A stretch of DNA of 64,000 nt from JBOGNO01 sp050747245 (GTDB taxonomy: Bacteria; Acidobacteriota; Terriglobia; Acidiferrales; UBA7541). Below are positions 34,397-43,096 of the stretch, piece after piece. Numbering within the stretch: the first letter of the stretch is position 1; each line of letters starts with the position of its first letter. The notes under the pieces were generated by a model, which worked only from the letters and a program-made list of their open reading frames with translations, made no database searches and was not told where the DNA came from. The stretch is taken from assembly GCA_050747245.1 (NCBI GenBank), contig JBOGNO010000003.1:186001-250000 (forward strand), in the 5' to 3' direction. Made by a program: the position numbers and the translations under genes.

Positions 34397-36256
34397 TTAA
34401 ACAGGAACCTTGGCGGCTTGGAGGCCGAGGGACTCACGCACTTTACGCATGAGGCCTTCGCGGGTGAAGGGTTTTTGGAGGAAGAGGGCGTCGGGTAGTT
34501 CAGTCGAATGGCCGGTAAGAGGGCGATCCGCATAGCCGGACATGAAGAGCACTCTCATCTCGGGCCGAACAGATGTTAAATGCTTGGCGAGGAGGGGACC
34601 GCTCATCTCCGCCATCACGACATCCGTCAACAGCAGGTGCAGCGGGCCAGCATGCCTGCTAGCAATGTCGAGGGCATCGGCTCCGTTTTTCGCGGTCAGT
34701 ACTTTATATCCGTTCTGAACAAGCAATCCACAAACCAGATTTCGGATCGACGCTTCATCTTCCGCGACTAGCAGGGTTTCCGATCCCTGTGCGGACATAC
34801 TGGAGGAGGAAGCATCGCGCGTGGCCGTCGGAACGATCCCGTCAACACGAGGCAGGTAGATTCTGAATGTAGTGCCTTCTCCCGGCGAGCTTCGAACCCC
34901 GACGTGACCGCCGCTCTGCTTGACGATGCCATAGACCGTCGCGAGGCCCAATCCCGTGCCTTTGCCGAGATCCTTGGTGGTAAAGAATGGCTCGAAAATG
35001 TGCGACTGAGTCTCGACATCCATGCCGACTCCCGTGTCGCTCACCGTCAAGACTGTGTAATGACCGGAGCGGGCGTCAGGGAATTGGTCGGTGCTGAACT
35101 CATCAAGAACGGCATTTTTCGTTTCGATGAGCAATCTTCCGCCGTTGGGCATGGCGTCGCGGGCGTTTACGACGAGATTCATGATGACTTGCTCGAGGTG
35201 ACCCTGATCCGCCTTCAGTCGGCCGAGCGCCGGATCCAGGACAGTAGCCAGCTCGATCTCTTCACCGATTAGGCGCTTCAACATTCCGCCAAGGTCGGCA
35301 ACGACGATGTTGAGATCCAACACTTGCGGCTCGATCATCTGCTGGCGACTGAAGTTGAGAAGCTGCCTAGTGAGCGAGGCGGCGCTATGGCCCGCTCTTC
35401 TTATCTCTTCGACGCTTTTGCGGAGCGGGTCATCGGCTTGGAGGGAAGTTTCCAGATGGTCGCTGTAGCCGATGATAACGCTCAGGAGGTTATTGAAATC
35501 GTGCGCGACGCCACCTGATAACCTTCCTATGGCTTCCATCTTCTGGGCCTGACGAAGTTGCTTTTCGCTGAGCTGCAGCGCCTCTTCAGTTTGTTTGCGT
35601 TCGGTGATGTCGCGGTTGACGATCACCAACTTCTCAATTTGACCATGGCCATTCCGGACCGTGCTGGCCGTTGACTCGAAGATATGCCAGGTCCCATTCT
35701 TATGACGGATGCGATATTCCAAGCGTCGACCCACACCGGTCTGCTTTGCGGCCGCGGCGGCCTCCACAACTTTGGAGCGGTCATCGGGATGGACCTGCTC
35801 GAGAGCGGGAGTGGCCTTCAGTTCCGCGGGGGAATAGCCGAGAACCTTCTCGTAGGAGGGGCTGTTGTAAATCCTGCGACCCGCCATATCTACGACGGCG
35901 ATCATGTCCGCTGCGTTCTCGCTGATAAGGCGGAACAGCTCATCCTGTTGGAGCAGTTGGCGGCGGATGCGATGGATCTGAAATTGCTGAAAGACAACAT
36001 AGACGTCGAACAATAGGACAAGACCCAGCAGGCCGCGAACAGCCTGACTGAGGGTGAACAAACGGAACGCATCTTCTTCGGCCAGCAAGGGCGGGGATGT
36101 GAAAGAGAGAATCCCCGACGTCAACAGCAGGGTGACGATGAGGGCGGATGCCCACAGCCACCACTGCCTCCGGTCGATCTGACGCAGGCGGGTCCAGATT
36201 GATTCTTCCGCCGGAGAGCCGAGAGACCGCGCAAGTTGTGAATCCATATGTTCCAT
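34397..36256 (-). CDS. Hybrid sensor histidine kinase (membrane module-PAS-HK-REC)
   Basis: 619 residues from the ATG at 36256; a GTG at 36301 is also in frame. The opening (IWTRLRQIDRRQWWLW, two membrane segments at about 35-55 and 70-95, then a basic coiled coil) closely matches the N-terminus of the diguanylate cyclase at 6697. A PAS domain follows (about 115-225, YNSPSYEKVLGYSPAELK), then a histidine kinase core with HDFNNLLSVIIGYSDHLETS, a HATPase with DTGVGMDVETQSHIFEPFFT and GKGTGLGLATVYGI, and a C-terminal receiver (LLLTDVVMAEMSG). The core is of the NtrB-like type with a fused receiver. Output partner unknown. Confidence 0.92.
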   Translation of the reverse strand: MEHMDSQLARSLGSPAEESIWTRLRQIDRRQWWLWASALIVTLLLTSGILSFTSPPLLAEEDAFRLFTLSQAVRGLLGLVLLFDVYVVFQQFQIHRIRRQLLQQDELFRLISENAADMIAVVDMAGRRIYNSPSYEKVLGYSPAELKATPALEQVHPDDRSKVVEAAAAAKQTGVGRRLEYRIRHKNGTWHIFESTASTVRNGHGQIEKLVIVNRDITERKQTEEALQLSEKQLRQAQKMEAIGRLSGGVAHDFNNLLSVIIGYSDHLETSLQADDPLRKSVEEIRRAGHSAASLTRQLLNFSRQQMIEPQVLDLNIVVADLGGMLKRLIGEEIELATVLDPALGRLKADQGHLEQVIMNLVVNARDAMPNGGRLLIETKNAVLDEFSTDQFPDARSGHYTVLTVSDTGVGMDVETQSHIFEPFFTTKDLGKGTGLGLATVYGIVKQSGGHVGVRSSPGEGTTFRIYLPRVDGIVPTATRDASSSSMSAQGSETLLVAEDEASIRNLVCGLLVQNGYKVLTAKNGADALDIASRHAGPLHLLLTDVVMAEMSGPLLAKHLTSVRPEMRVLFMSGYADRPLTGHSTELPDALFLQKPFTREGLMRKVRESLGLQAAKVPV

Positions 36257-36661
36257 GTCCGTCGAGGGAAGCGCAATCAAATCCAGGTTCCATCTCAGCA
36301 CTCACCCCACAGCCCGGCAATAGTACTTCGGTCGATAGTGCCCACATCCTTACCGTCACGACCGACGTGACAGCTAACAGTGGTGATTGACGATCGGCAC
36401 TTTTCAAGGACGGGATTCGGAGTTGCGAATTGATGCGAGCCTGCCCAAGCTGGGAATCTGTTTCTGTAAATTAAGACGCTACCACGTATTTGTGATAAAC
36501 TTTCTCTGAAGCTCTTCGCGGTTGCAGTTGCGCACGAGCCGTGACGACTCAGGCGCAAATGTGGCGTGCTCCTGGCCCCACCTGGTAAGACAAGCTTCCT
36601 GAGAATTTTGCAGCTCGATCGTGCCGAGCGACAGCAAAGAGAAAGCGCAGGTGGTTCAACG
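36257..36661. other. Divergent intergenic region (hybrid kinase / PilZ-like protein)
   Basis: 405 bases (360 if the kinase starts at the upstream GTG). It is partly AT-rich around 36460-36510, where a promoter-like pair of hexamers lies. I see no gene, RNA or repeat. Confidence 0.4.
36471..36499 (+). promoter_or_regulatory. Candidate sigma-70 promoter for the PilZ-like gene
   Basis: TTAAGA (36471-36476), a 17-base spacer and GATAAA (36494-36499), with a TG one base before the -10 as in extended -10 promoters. Each hexamer matches four of six consensus bases. It would give a leader of about 155 bases. Confidence 0.35.
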
Positions 36662-37138
36662 ATGGTGGAGCGGGACAAGAAATCGGGGTCTCCGCGATTG
36701 CCGCCCCAAGACTCCAAGTCTGCGGACGCCGGCGGGGGCGGGTCTGCCCAGCCGCAGGATCGCCCGGCAACGCAGGGCAGCGACGCCAGCAAGCGCCGGA
36801 GCCAGCGGGTCAGCATCGCTGTGGCGATTCTGGTCTATGGCCGAGGCAAGGATGGCGAGCCTTTCCAGGAAGAGACGCGATCACTGGTAGTCAACGCACA
36901 TGGCGGGTTGATTCTGCTCGCGGCATCAGTCGAAAAAGAACAGAAACTCCTTCTCATGAATCCGAAAACAATGGAAGAAGTGCAAGGCAGAGTCGCTTAT
37001 CAGGGCCGCACGAACGAGGACAAAACGGAGATCGGAATCGAATTCAGTGAACCTGCCCCTCGCTTCCGGCACATCGTTTTTCCTCCTGAGGACTGGGATC
37101 GGAGTGAACGAAAACTTCCGCCTTCAGCTCGCGGCTGA
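36662..37138 (+). CDS. PilZ-like domain protein
   Basis: 158 residues from the ATG at 36662 with AGGTGG 8 bases upstream. The first 50 residues are a low-complexity Pro/Gly/Ser/Asp linker. The rest resembles a PilZ barrel: KRRSQRVSIAVAILVYG at the start, SLVVNAHGGLILLA in place of the usual DxSxxG motif, and GRVAYQGR with EIGIEFSEPAPRF at the end. The RxxxR-like arginines are present, but the second c-di-GMP motif is altered, so binding is uncertain. The gene diverges from a sensor kinase. Confidence 0.72.
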   Translation: MVERDKKSGSPRLPPQDSKSADAGGGGSAQPQDRPATQGSDASKRRSQRVSIAVAILVYGRGKDGEPFQEETRSLVVNAHGGLILLAASVEKEQKLLLMNPKTMEEVQGRVAYQGRTNEDKTEIGIEFSEPAPRFRHIVFPPEDWDRSERKLPPSARG

Positions 37139-37231
37139 CACAGGCAACCAGCGATCTTCATACGATTCAGGAAAACAACTCAACGGCATCGAAGCCACCA
37201 AGACTGCATTCGCCGCGCGAAGAGCAACTAG

Positions 37232-40200
37232 TTAATCCCCCGGCCCTTTGGGGTAAGCGGGCAAGTCGGCGGGGCGTGGGGGAAGTTTGCGCGGGTGCGC
37301 CTCGATATCCTGCATGACGAGCTCGATGGCTTTTTCGAGCTGCGGGTCGTGCCCGCCCTGAAGCTTGTCAGGCGTGTTGTCAATCACGACGTCGGGTTCG
37401 ACGCCTTGATTTTCAATTAACCACTGACTGTCCAGGCCGAAGAGAGAAAATTCCGGACGCGTGATATAGCCGCCGTCAATCAAGGGGATATCACCGCGAA
37501 TGCCGCGGACTCCGCCCCAGGTGCGCATGCCGATGACCGGACCCAATTTGTAGAATTTGAAAAAGTAGGTGAAGAAGTCGCCGTCAGAAGCGGCGTACTG
37601 GTTGGTGACGCACGCGAGTGAGCCGTTAAAAACCACGGCGGGAATCGTGCCGGATTCAAAATTGCGGGCAGCGCTCATTCCGGAGAGGACGCGGCGAAGG
37701 CGTTCGAGAATGACTTCATCTACGAAGCCTCCGCCATTGTAGCGAACGTCTATGATGAGGCCTTCCTTGCGGATCTGCGGGAAAAACTGTTTGACAAACT
37801 CATTGAGACCGGCGGCGGACATGTCTGGAAGATAAACGTAGCCGACGCGGCCGTGCGTGGCATGGTCCACTTTTTCACGATTGGTATCGATCCATTCGAG
37901 TTGGCGCAAGGGAAGCTCGGTAGCGAGCGTTTTGACGACGATCTGGCGCGCCCCCTCTTCCGAGGACTTGGAATTGACGGTGAGGGTGACGTTTTGGCCC
38001 GCGGTATTGACGAAAAGCTGATAGGGGTTCCGCGGGACGCGCAACGAGCTGCCGTTAACCGCGAGAAGATAATCGCCTTCTTTCACGCCGACGCCCGGTT
38101 CGGTGAGAGGCGAGCGCAAGGCGGGATCCCAATTTTCCCCATGGAGTATTTTTATGAAGCGATACAACTGACTTGAGGTATCCGATTCGAAGTCCGCACC
38201 GAGGAGCCCCACATTTACAGGCTTCAAGTCGGGAGAATCGCCATCGCCGACGTAGGTGTGCGAATTGGAAAGCTCGCCAATCATTTCGCCAAGAATGTAA
38301 GTTAGGTCGTAACGGTCCGCGACATAGGGCAGGAGTTGGGCGTATTTATCACGTTCCTTGGCCCAATCCACGCCGTTCATAGCGGCTTCGAAGAAATAAT
38401 CGCGTTCCTGACGATAGACTTCGAAGAAAATCTGCTTCCATTCCGCGCGCGGATCCACTTCCATTCTCATTCCGGAAAGATTGAGAGCGCCCTCGCCGTT
38501 CTTGTGAGGGTTTTCGGAAGGTGCGGCATCAATGATGCCGTAAGTGTGATCAGGGCCGTCGGTGGCGCCGCCTTCGCTGGGCGAGGCGTAGAGAACTTTT
38601 TTGCCGTCAAAGGAAAGTGCGAACCCATCGGCACCGGCAATAAGAACATGGTCTTTGCCCTCCTTCATGTCGAAGGCGTGGAGCGCGGGTGCTTCGCCGG
38701 GAAGCGGGCCGCTCAGGCCCTGTGCGGGAGCACTCGCGTAATAAACCGTGTCTTTGGCGGCGAGCAAATTGCCGAGGACGCCGTAAGGAATCGGGAGGCC
38801 GACGATTCGATTGGAAATGCCCTCGAGGTCAATGCGGAAAGTCTTGGGCTTTTCCTCTGCTTTTTTCTCGTCATGCTTGGCTTCTTTACTCGATTCCGCA
38901 CCTGCAGCGGGCTTCTTCACGGTTTCCTCGTCGCTCTTGGGAGCGAAGGGAGAAGGAAGTTCCGCGCGAAGCGTGGCCACGAAAACGCGAGTGGCCTTGG
39001 CATTTACGAATTCCTCGTCAAAAAAACCGACGATTTCGTTGAAATCACGATTCGAGAGGAAATAGAGATACTTCCCTTCCGGGTCGAAGATCGGATTCCA
39101 GCTGTCGGTGAAATCCGTGGTGACAGCAGTGATGTTTTTGCCGGCGAGCGAATAAAGATTTACAACGCGGTAGGTGTTTGCGGCTGCTTTGGCGTAGGCG
39201 ATCCATTGGCTGTCGGGCGACCAAGAATAATCGGTGAGGTCGGCGAATTTACCCTGATCGATCAAAGTCGGCTTCTTGTCATCGACGTCCACATAATAAA
39301 GGCGGAGAAATTTATCGGCGTAAAGAAGGTTCTTGCTGTCCGGAGACCAGACGGGCTGCAAACGGAATACGGAACCATCGGTGGTGATGCGAACTTCGGG
39401 GCCCAGGCCGTCCTGAGGAACGATGTACAGCTCGTCTTCGCCGGAGCGATCGGATAGGTAAGCGATCCAGCGGCCGTCGGGCGACCACACGGCATTCTTC
39501 TCGCGGATACCGGAAGTGTGCGTGAGGTTGCGGATACTTCCTTCCTTGGCTGGCACGGTGAAGACGTCTCCGCGGGCAGTGAAGACAGCGCGTTTGCCTT
39601 CCGGGGAAATGTCGAACGATTGAATCAACTTACTGGCGTTGACCCAATGCGCGCGTGCGGATTCGAAATCGCCGGGAAGATACACGGTAACCTTGCGGAC
39701 TTTCTCGGTCGCGAGATCGAATACGTAGAGATAGCCACCATTTTCAAAAACGATCGAATCGGGGCCGAGGCTGGGCCAATTGACGTCAAAATCGGCGAAA
39801 TGCGTGAGTTGGCGAAATTCCTTGGTCTTCACGCTATAGGCACAGAGATTCATGCGATGCTCAGTGCCGCGATCGGAATCGAAGTAAATCGTGTCACCGT
39901 GCCACATGGGAGCGGTGTCCACTCCCTGATAATTGCCGATTTCCTCGTAGTGATTCGTTTTCAGATTATAAATGGCGATGCGCTGAGCCAGACCGCCGGT
40001 GTAGCGTTTCCAGGTCCGGAAATTCCGGAAGATGTGATTGAAGGCAATCTCGTTTCCATCAGGAGAAAAGGAAGTGAGGCCGCCTTTGTCCACCGGAAAT
40101 TGTTCGGCTAGTCCACCTTCGACTGGAATGGTGAAGAGGCGCCCGAACCAGGTGTTGAATGTATCGCGGCGAGAAAGAAAAAGCAGGTGCTTGCCGTCGG

Positions 40201-40591
40201 GGAGCCAATTGATGAGCTCATTGTTGGGGCCCATGCGCTCGGCGATTTTTTCGACGTCGGGGCGATAGGTGAGCTGGCGCGGCTGGCCTCCTTCAGCAGG
40301 AATGACATAGAGATTAAAATTGCCGTCGTACTGGCCGGTGAAAGCGATCTGCTTGCCGTCGGGAGAGAATTTTGGAAAGAGTTCGAGGCCAGGACTGGTG
40401 GTGATGCGGCGGGCGATTCCTCCCGAGGAGGGAACGAGCCAAAGGTCTCCGGCATAACTGAAAACGATGGTGTCCTTGGAAATGTCCGGGAAACGCATCA
40501 GGCGCCCCTCTTGAGTATCCTGAGCGAAGGAAGAAAACGCCCCTGCGAAGATGAGCGCGAGAATCGCGGCAAACCTGCGGATAGAATGCAT
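37232..40591 (-). CDS. Secreted tricorn-type S41 peptidase
   Basis: 1,119 residues from the ATG at 40591, which has GGGAGG 6 bases upstream and opens directly into a signal peptide (IRRFAAILALIFAGAFSSFA). Residues about 35-660 are WD40/PD40-like beta-propeller repeats (VWSPDGRWIAYLSDRSGEDE; FSPDGKQIAFTG). A linker rich in Glu/Lys lies near 560-600. A helical region, a PDZ domain (about 840-930, YLLAVNGSSLRVPRNPYQLF) and a tail-specific-protease core (about 950-1100) follow, with the presumed nucleophile in NQYAASDGDFF and RTWGGVRGIRGDIPLIDGG nearby. Unlike archaeal tricorn it is exported, so it probably degrades peptides in the periplasm. Confidence 0.92.
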   Translation of the reverse strand: MHSIRRFAAILALIFAGAFSSFAQDTQEGRLMRFPDISKDTIVFSYAGDLWLVPSSGGIARRITTSPGLELFPKFSPDGKQIAFTGQYDGNFNLYVIPAEGGQPRQLTYRPDVEKIAERMGPNNELINWLPDGKHLLFLSRRDTFNTWFGRLFTIPVEGGLAEQFPVDKGGLTSFSPDGNEIAFNHIFRNFRTWKRYTGGLAQRIAIYNLKTNHYEEIGNYQGVDTAPMWHGDTIYFDSDRGTEHRMNLCAYSVKTKEFRQLTHFADFDVNWPSLGPDSIVFENGGYLYVFDLATEKVRKVTVYLPGDFESARAHWVNASKLIQSFDISPEGKRAVFTARGDVFTVPAKEGSIRNLTHTSGIREKNAVWSPDGRWIAYLSDRSGEDELYIVPQDGLGPEVRITTDGSVFRLQPVWSPDSKNLLYADKFLRLYYVDVDDKKPTLIDQGKFADLTDYSWSPDSQWIAYAKAAANTYRVVNLYSLAGKNITAVTTDFTDSWNPIFDPEGKYLYFLSNRDFNEIVGFFDEEFVNAKATRVFVATLRAELPSPFAPKSDEETVKKPAAGAESSKEAKHDEKKAEEKPKTFRIDLEGISNRIVGLPIPYGVLGNLLAAKDTVYYASAPAQGLSGPLPGEAPALHAFDMKEGKDHVLIAGADGFALSFDGKKVLYASPSEGGATDGPDHTYGIIDAAPSENPHKNGEGALNLSGMRMEVDPRAEWKQIFFEVYRQERDYFFEAAMNGVDWAKERDKYAQLLPYVADRYDLTYILGEMIGELSNSHTYVGDGDSPDLKPVNVGLLGADFESDTSSQLYRFIKILHGENWDPALRSPLTEPGVGVKEGDYLLAVNGSSLRVPRNPYQLFVNTAGQNVTLTVNSKSSEEGARQIVVKTLATELPLRQLEWIDTNREKVDHATHGRVGYVYLPDMSAAGLNEFVKQFFPQIRKEGLIIDVRYNGGGFVDEVILERLRRVLSGMSAARNFESGTIPAVVFNGSLACVTNQYAASDGDFFTYFFKFYKLGPVIGMRTWGGVRGIRGDIPLIDGGYITRPEFSLFGLDSQWLIENQGVEPDVVIDNTPDKLQGGHDPQLEKAIELVMQDIEAHPRKLPPRPADLPAYPKGPGD

Positions 40592-40701
40592 CGAGGCCTC
40601 CCGGGCAGAGTATCTTACAGGCGGGGAGGTGTGAACGCCAGTCTGGGTTGATGAAACGAGAAGGGCCGGCGGCAATTGGAGCAAGAAGCAGAATCCGTGA
40701 G

Positions 40702-41088
40702 CTAATTAGCGGCTTCGGCAATCCATTCTTCGAGGAGGTGCAACTGGCCGCGAGGTGTCTCGAAAAAAAACACACCCATGCCGAGACCCGGGTGCGTATA
40801 TATCACTTTTCCTTTGGTTTCAAAGACGCCGTTATCCTTTATGATTTTCAACTGGACGAGCGAGCCATCGGGGAAAATATTGAGGATGTCAATGTAACAA
40901 CCCCTAAGACTAATTTCAGATGTGCGAGCTTTGATGCGGCTGCCAGAACTAACGTCCAGGAGTTCGGCCTCTGCGATGAACGGATAGCGCGGGACAAGCC
41001 GCCGACCGGAACCTCTTGTGTCAGAAGTGCTGGGAGCAGCTGTTCGAGAGGGGCTGGATTCTTCGCTCAAGGTGTCACCGCCTATCAC
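40702..41088 (-). CDS. PilZ domain protein
   Basis: 128 residues. A Ser/Thr-rich tail of about 28 residues precedes a PilZ barrel with RRLVPRYPF at the entrance, SEISLRGCYIDI as the core motif, then a beta sheet (SLVQLKIIKDNGVFETKGKV) and GMGVFF. The arginine cluster and S-x-x-G order fit c-di-GMP binding, although the core motif begins Ser-Glu-Ile-Ser. It lies upstream of the tricorn gene on the same strand. With at least two diguanylate cyclases in the window, it is a plausible effector. Confidence 0.83.
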   Translation of the reverse strand: MIGGDTLSEESSPSRTAAPSTSDTRGSGRRLVPRYPFIAEAELLDVSSGSRIKARTSEISLRGCYIDILNIFPDGSLVQLKIIKDNGVFETKGKVIYTHPGLGMGVFFFETPRGQLHLLEEWIAEAAN

Positions 41089-41200
41089 CGGCGCCGAAAT
41101 TCAAAGGAATGTAACGCAAAATTTATTCTCATACAGAAGCGCTAGTCACGCCAGCAGGTTCGGGGTGAGGATTGTTCAAAGGATACCTGTATGAGCGGGA

Positions 41201-41974
41201 GTGGATGTGAAGAAGATCTTGGACATTCCTGAGCTGAAAATCGCGGGGATTGCAGGACTGCCCGAAATCGCTCGCGGAGTTGACTTGGGTGCGCTGATCA
41301 CAAAAGCAGTGGCCGCGAACGGGTTGCGCGTAGGAGATGGAGATATTTTTGTTATTGCGCAGAAAATTGTTTCGAAAGCGGAGGGGCGGACCGTACGGCT
41401 CGAATCCGTTGCGCCTTCAACGACAGCGCGGGAGTGGGCGGCGAAATACAAAAAAGATGCGCGCGTCGTGGAGCTCGTATTACGTGAGTCGCGAAGAATG
41501 GTGAAGAAGGAAGGCGGAATCATTGTCGCGGAAACGAAACACGGATTCGTTTGCGCCAATGCAGGAGTGGACGTGTCGAACGCTCCGTTGGGCTGCGCAA
41601 TTCTATTGCCAGAGGATCCGGACAATTCCGCGGAGCGGCTGAAGGCTGCGCTCGACAAAAACTTGGGTTTGCAAATGGCCGTAATCATTGCGGACACGTT
41701 CGGGCGGCCGTGGCGAGAGGGCCTGGTAAACGTCGCGCTGGGAGTGGCGGGAATTGCGCCGCTCGCGGATTATCGCGGGAAACTGGATAGTTTTGGGAGA
41801 CCGCTACAGGCGACGGTGCTTGCGGTGGCCGACGAGTTGGCTTCCGCCGCGGAACTTGTAATGGGAAAAAGCAGTAGAGTTCCCGTGGCGCTCATTCAAG
41901 GCTACCAATACAAGGAGCGTAAAGGCTCTGGGCGCGAGCTAATTCGTCCAGCGGAGAAGGATTTGTTCCGATGA
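41201..41974 (+). CDS. cofE: Coenzyme F420-0:L-glutamate ligase (CofE-like)
   Basis: 257 residues from the GTG at 41201; a second GTG at 41207 has GGGAG about 5 bases away and is equally possible. CofE features include GDIFVIAQKIVSKAEGR, GGIIVAETKHGFVCANAGVD, a DTFGRPWREGLVNVALGVAG stretch (the diagnostic metal/GTP-site motif) and PVALIQGYQY near the end. CofE adds glutamates to F420-0. It lacks the C-terminal nitroreductase-like domain seen in actinobacterial FbiB. No other F420 biosynthesis gene is in the window. Luciferase-like oxidoreductases 5 kb away may use F420. Confidence 0.9.
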   Translation: MDVKKILDIPELKIAGIAGLPEIARGVDLGALITKAVAANGLRVGDGDIFVIAQKIVSKAEGRTVRLESVAPSTTAREWAAKYKKDARVVELVLRESRRMVKKEGGIIVAETKHGFVCANAGVDVSNAPLGCAILLPEDPDNSAERLKAALDKNLGLQMAVIIADTFGRPWREGLVNVALGVAGIAPLADYRGKLDSFGRPLQATVLAVADELASAAELVMGKSSRVPVALIQGYQYKERKGSGRELIRPAEKDLFR

Positions 41975-42071
41975 GGTGCGAGCCCGGTCAATGGACAAAG
42001 ATACGGGACGGCCAGTAAGATGGCTCTGAAAGCGCTGCGTGAAAGAATCCCGGAGCGGGACGGGCCAGAGC

Positions 42072-43091
42072 ATGCGACTTGTGACGTTTGAAGCGGGCGA
42101 AAATCAAAAGCGCACCGGCGCAATGACGCCCAACGGCGCAATTGTAGATCTGAACCGTGCGTATGCTCTGTATTTGAAGCAAGAGAAGGGCGAAGCGCGA
42201 TTTGAGGAGCTTGCCGCCGCACATGTGCCTGCGGAGATGCGCGCTCTATTCGATGGGGGCGACCGGAGCCTAGAAGCAGCGCGGAGGGCGCTCCAATTCG
42301 CGGAGAAGCTGGCGGAAAATGCCAGAGGAACGGGGGGCGAGAAGATTTTTTATCATGCGAATGAAGCGAGATTGAAGGCTCCCATCATTCCGAAGAAGTT
42401 TTTTCATACAGCGGGAAATTTCCGGGAGCATCACGAGGAAGCCGTGAAATCCGGATTCTCGCACCCCGTGTTGCCGTGGATTGTTTTTTTTCAAAACGTG
42501 GACGCCATTATCGGACCAGATGAGCCGGTGATCTATCCTGAACACCTGACAGCGGAGCTCGATTACGAATTGGAATTGGCGGTGGTGATCAAGAAAAGCG
42601 GAAAGCACTTCAGCGCGAACGAGGCGGAAGACTACATCGGCGGATATACAATTTTCAATGACGTGACGGCGCGAGATATCCAGCGTCAAGAGATGAAATC
42701 GGGCGTATTCAGCTTCTGCAAAGGAATCGATACGTTCTGCCCGCTGGGACCGTGGATCGTGACGCCGGATGAAGTTCCGGACGCGCACAATCTGGCGATG
42801 GAGCTCCGCGTGAACGGCGAGCCGCGGCAAGAGTCGCACACCAGCAAGTTGTCCGTAAGAATTCCCGAAATCATTGCGCACTATTCTCCGATGGGTTATA
42901 GCGCGGGAGATGTGGTTTCGACGGGAACAGTATCGGGTGTGGCGGCGTTCAGCGGCGACCCCAAGGCGTGGTATTTGAAGCCGGGCGACGTGATGGAATG
43001 TGAGATCGAGCGAATCGGCGTCCTCAGGAATCCGGTGATTTCGTGGAAGGACGCTTATGCCGGAGCTGCTCCGGCGGCGCATTCGAGGTAA
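42072..43091 (+). CDS. Fumarylacetoacetate hydrolase family protein
   Basis: 339 residues from the ATG at 42072; an upstream in-frame start at 42039 lacks family resemblance. The FAH fold is shown by FHTAGNFREHHEEA, the metal-ligand region TAELDYELELAVVIKKSGK (Glu-x-Glu), GYTIFNDVTARDIQRQE, and GDVVSTGTVSGVAAF. Family members hydrolyse or decarboxylate beta-diketo and oxo-acids in aromatic and amino-acid catabolism. The homocitrate-synthase-like gene begins five bases after its stop, so they form one unit, presumably acting on linked oxo-acids. Confidence 0.9.
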   Translation: MRLVTFEAGENQKRTGAMTPNGAIVDLNRAYALYLKQEKGEARFEELAAAHVPAEMRALFDGGDRSLEAARRALQFAEKLAENARGTGGEKIFYHANEARLKAPIIPKKFFHTAGNFREHHEEAVKSGFSHPVLPWIVFFQNVDAIIGPDEPVIYPEHLTAELDYELELAVVIKKSGKHFSANEAEDYIGGYTIFNDVTARDIQRQEMKSGVFSFCKGIDTFCPLGPWIVTPDEVPDAHNLAMELRVNGEPRQESHTSKLSVRIPEIIAHYSPMGYSAGDVVSTGTVSGVAAFSGDPKAWYLKPGDVMECEIERIGVLRNPVISWKDAYAGAAPAAHSR

Positions 43092-43096
43092 GCAGG

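Noticed and set aside
38336..39457. 373-codon plus-strand open frame inside the tricorn gene
   Set aside because: Antisense to beta-propeller repeats of a clear secreted protease; no independent support.
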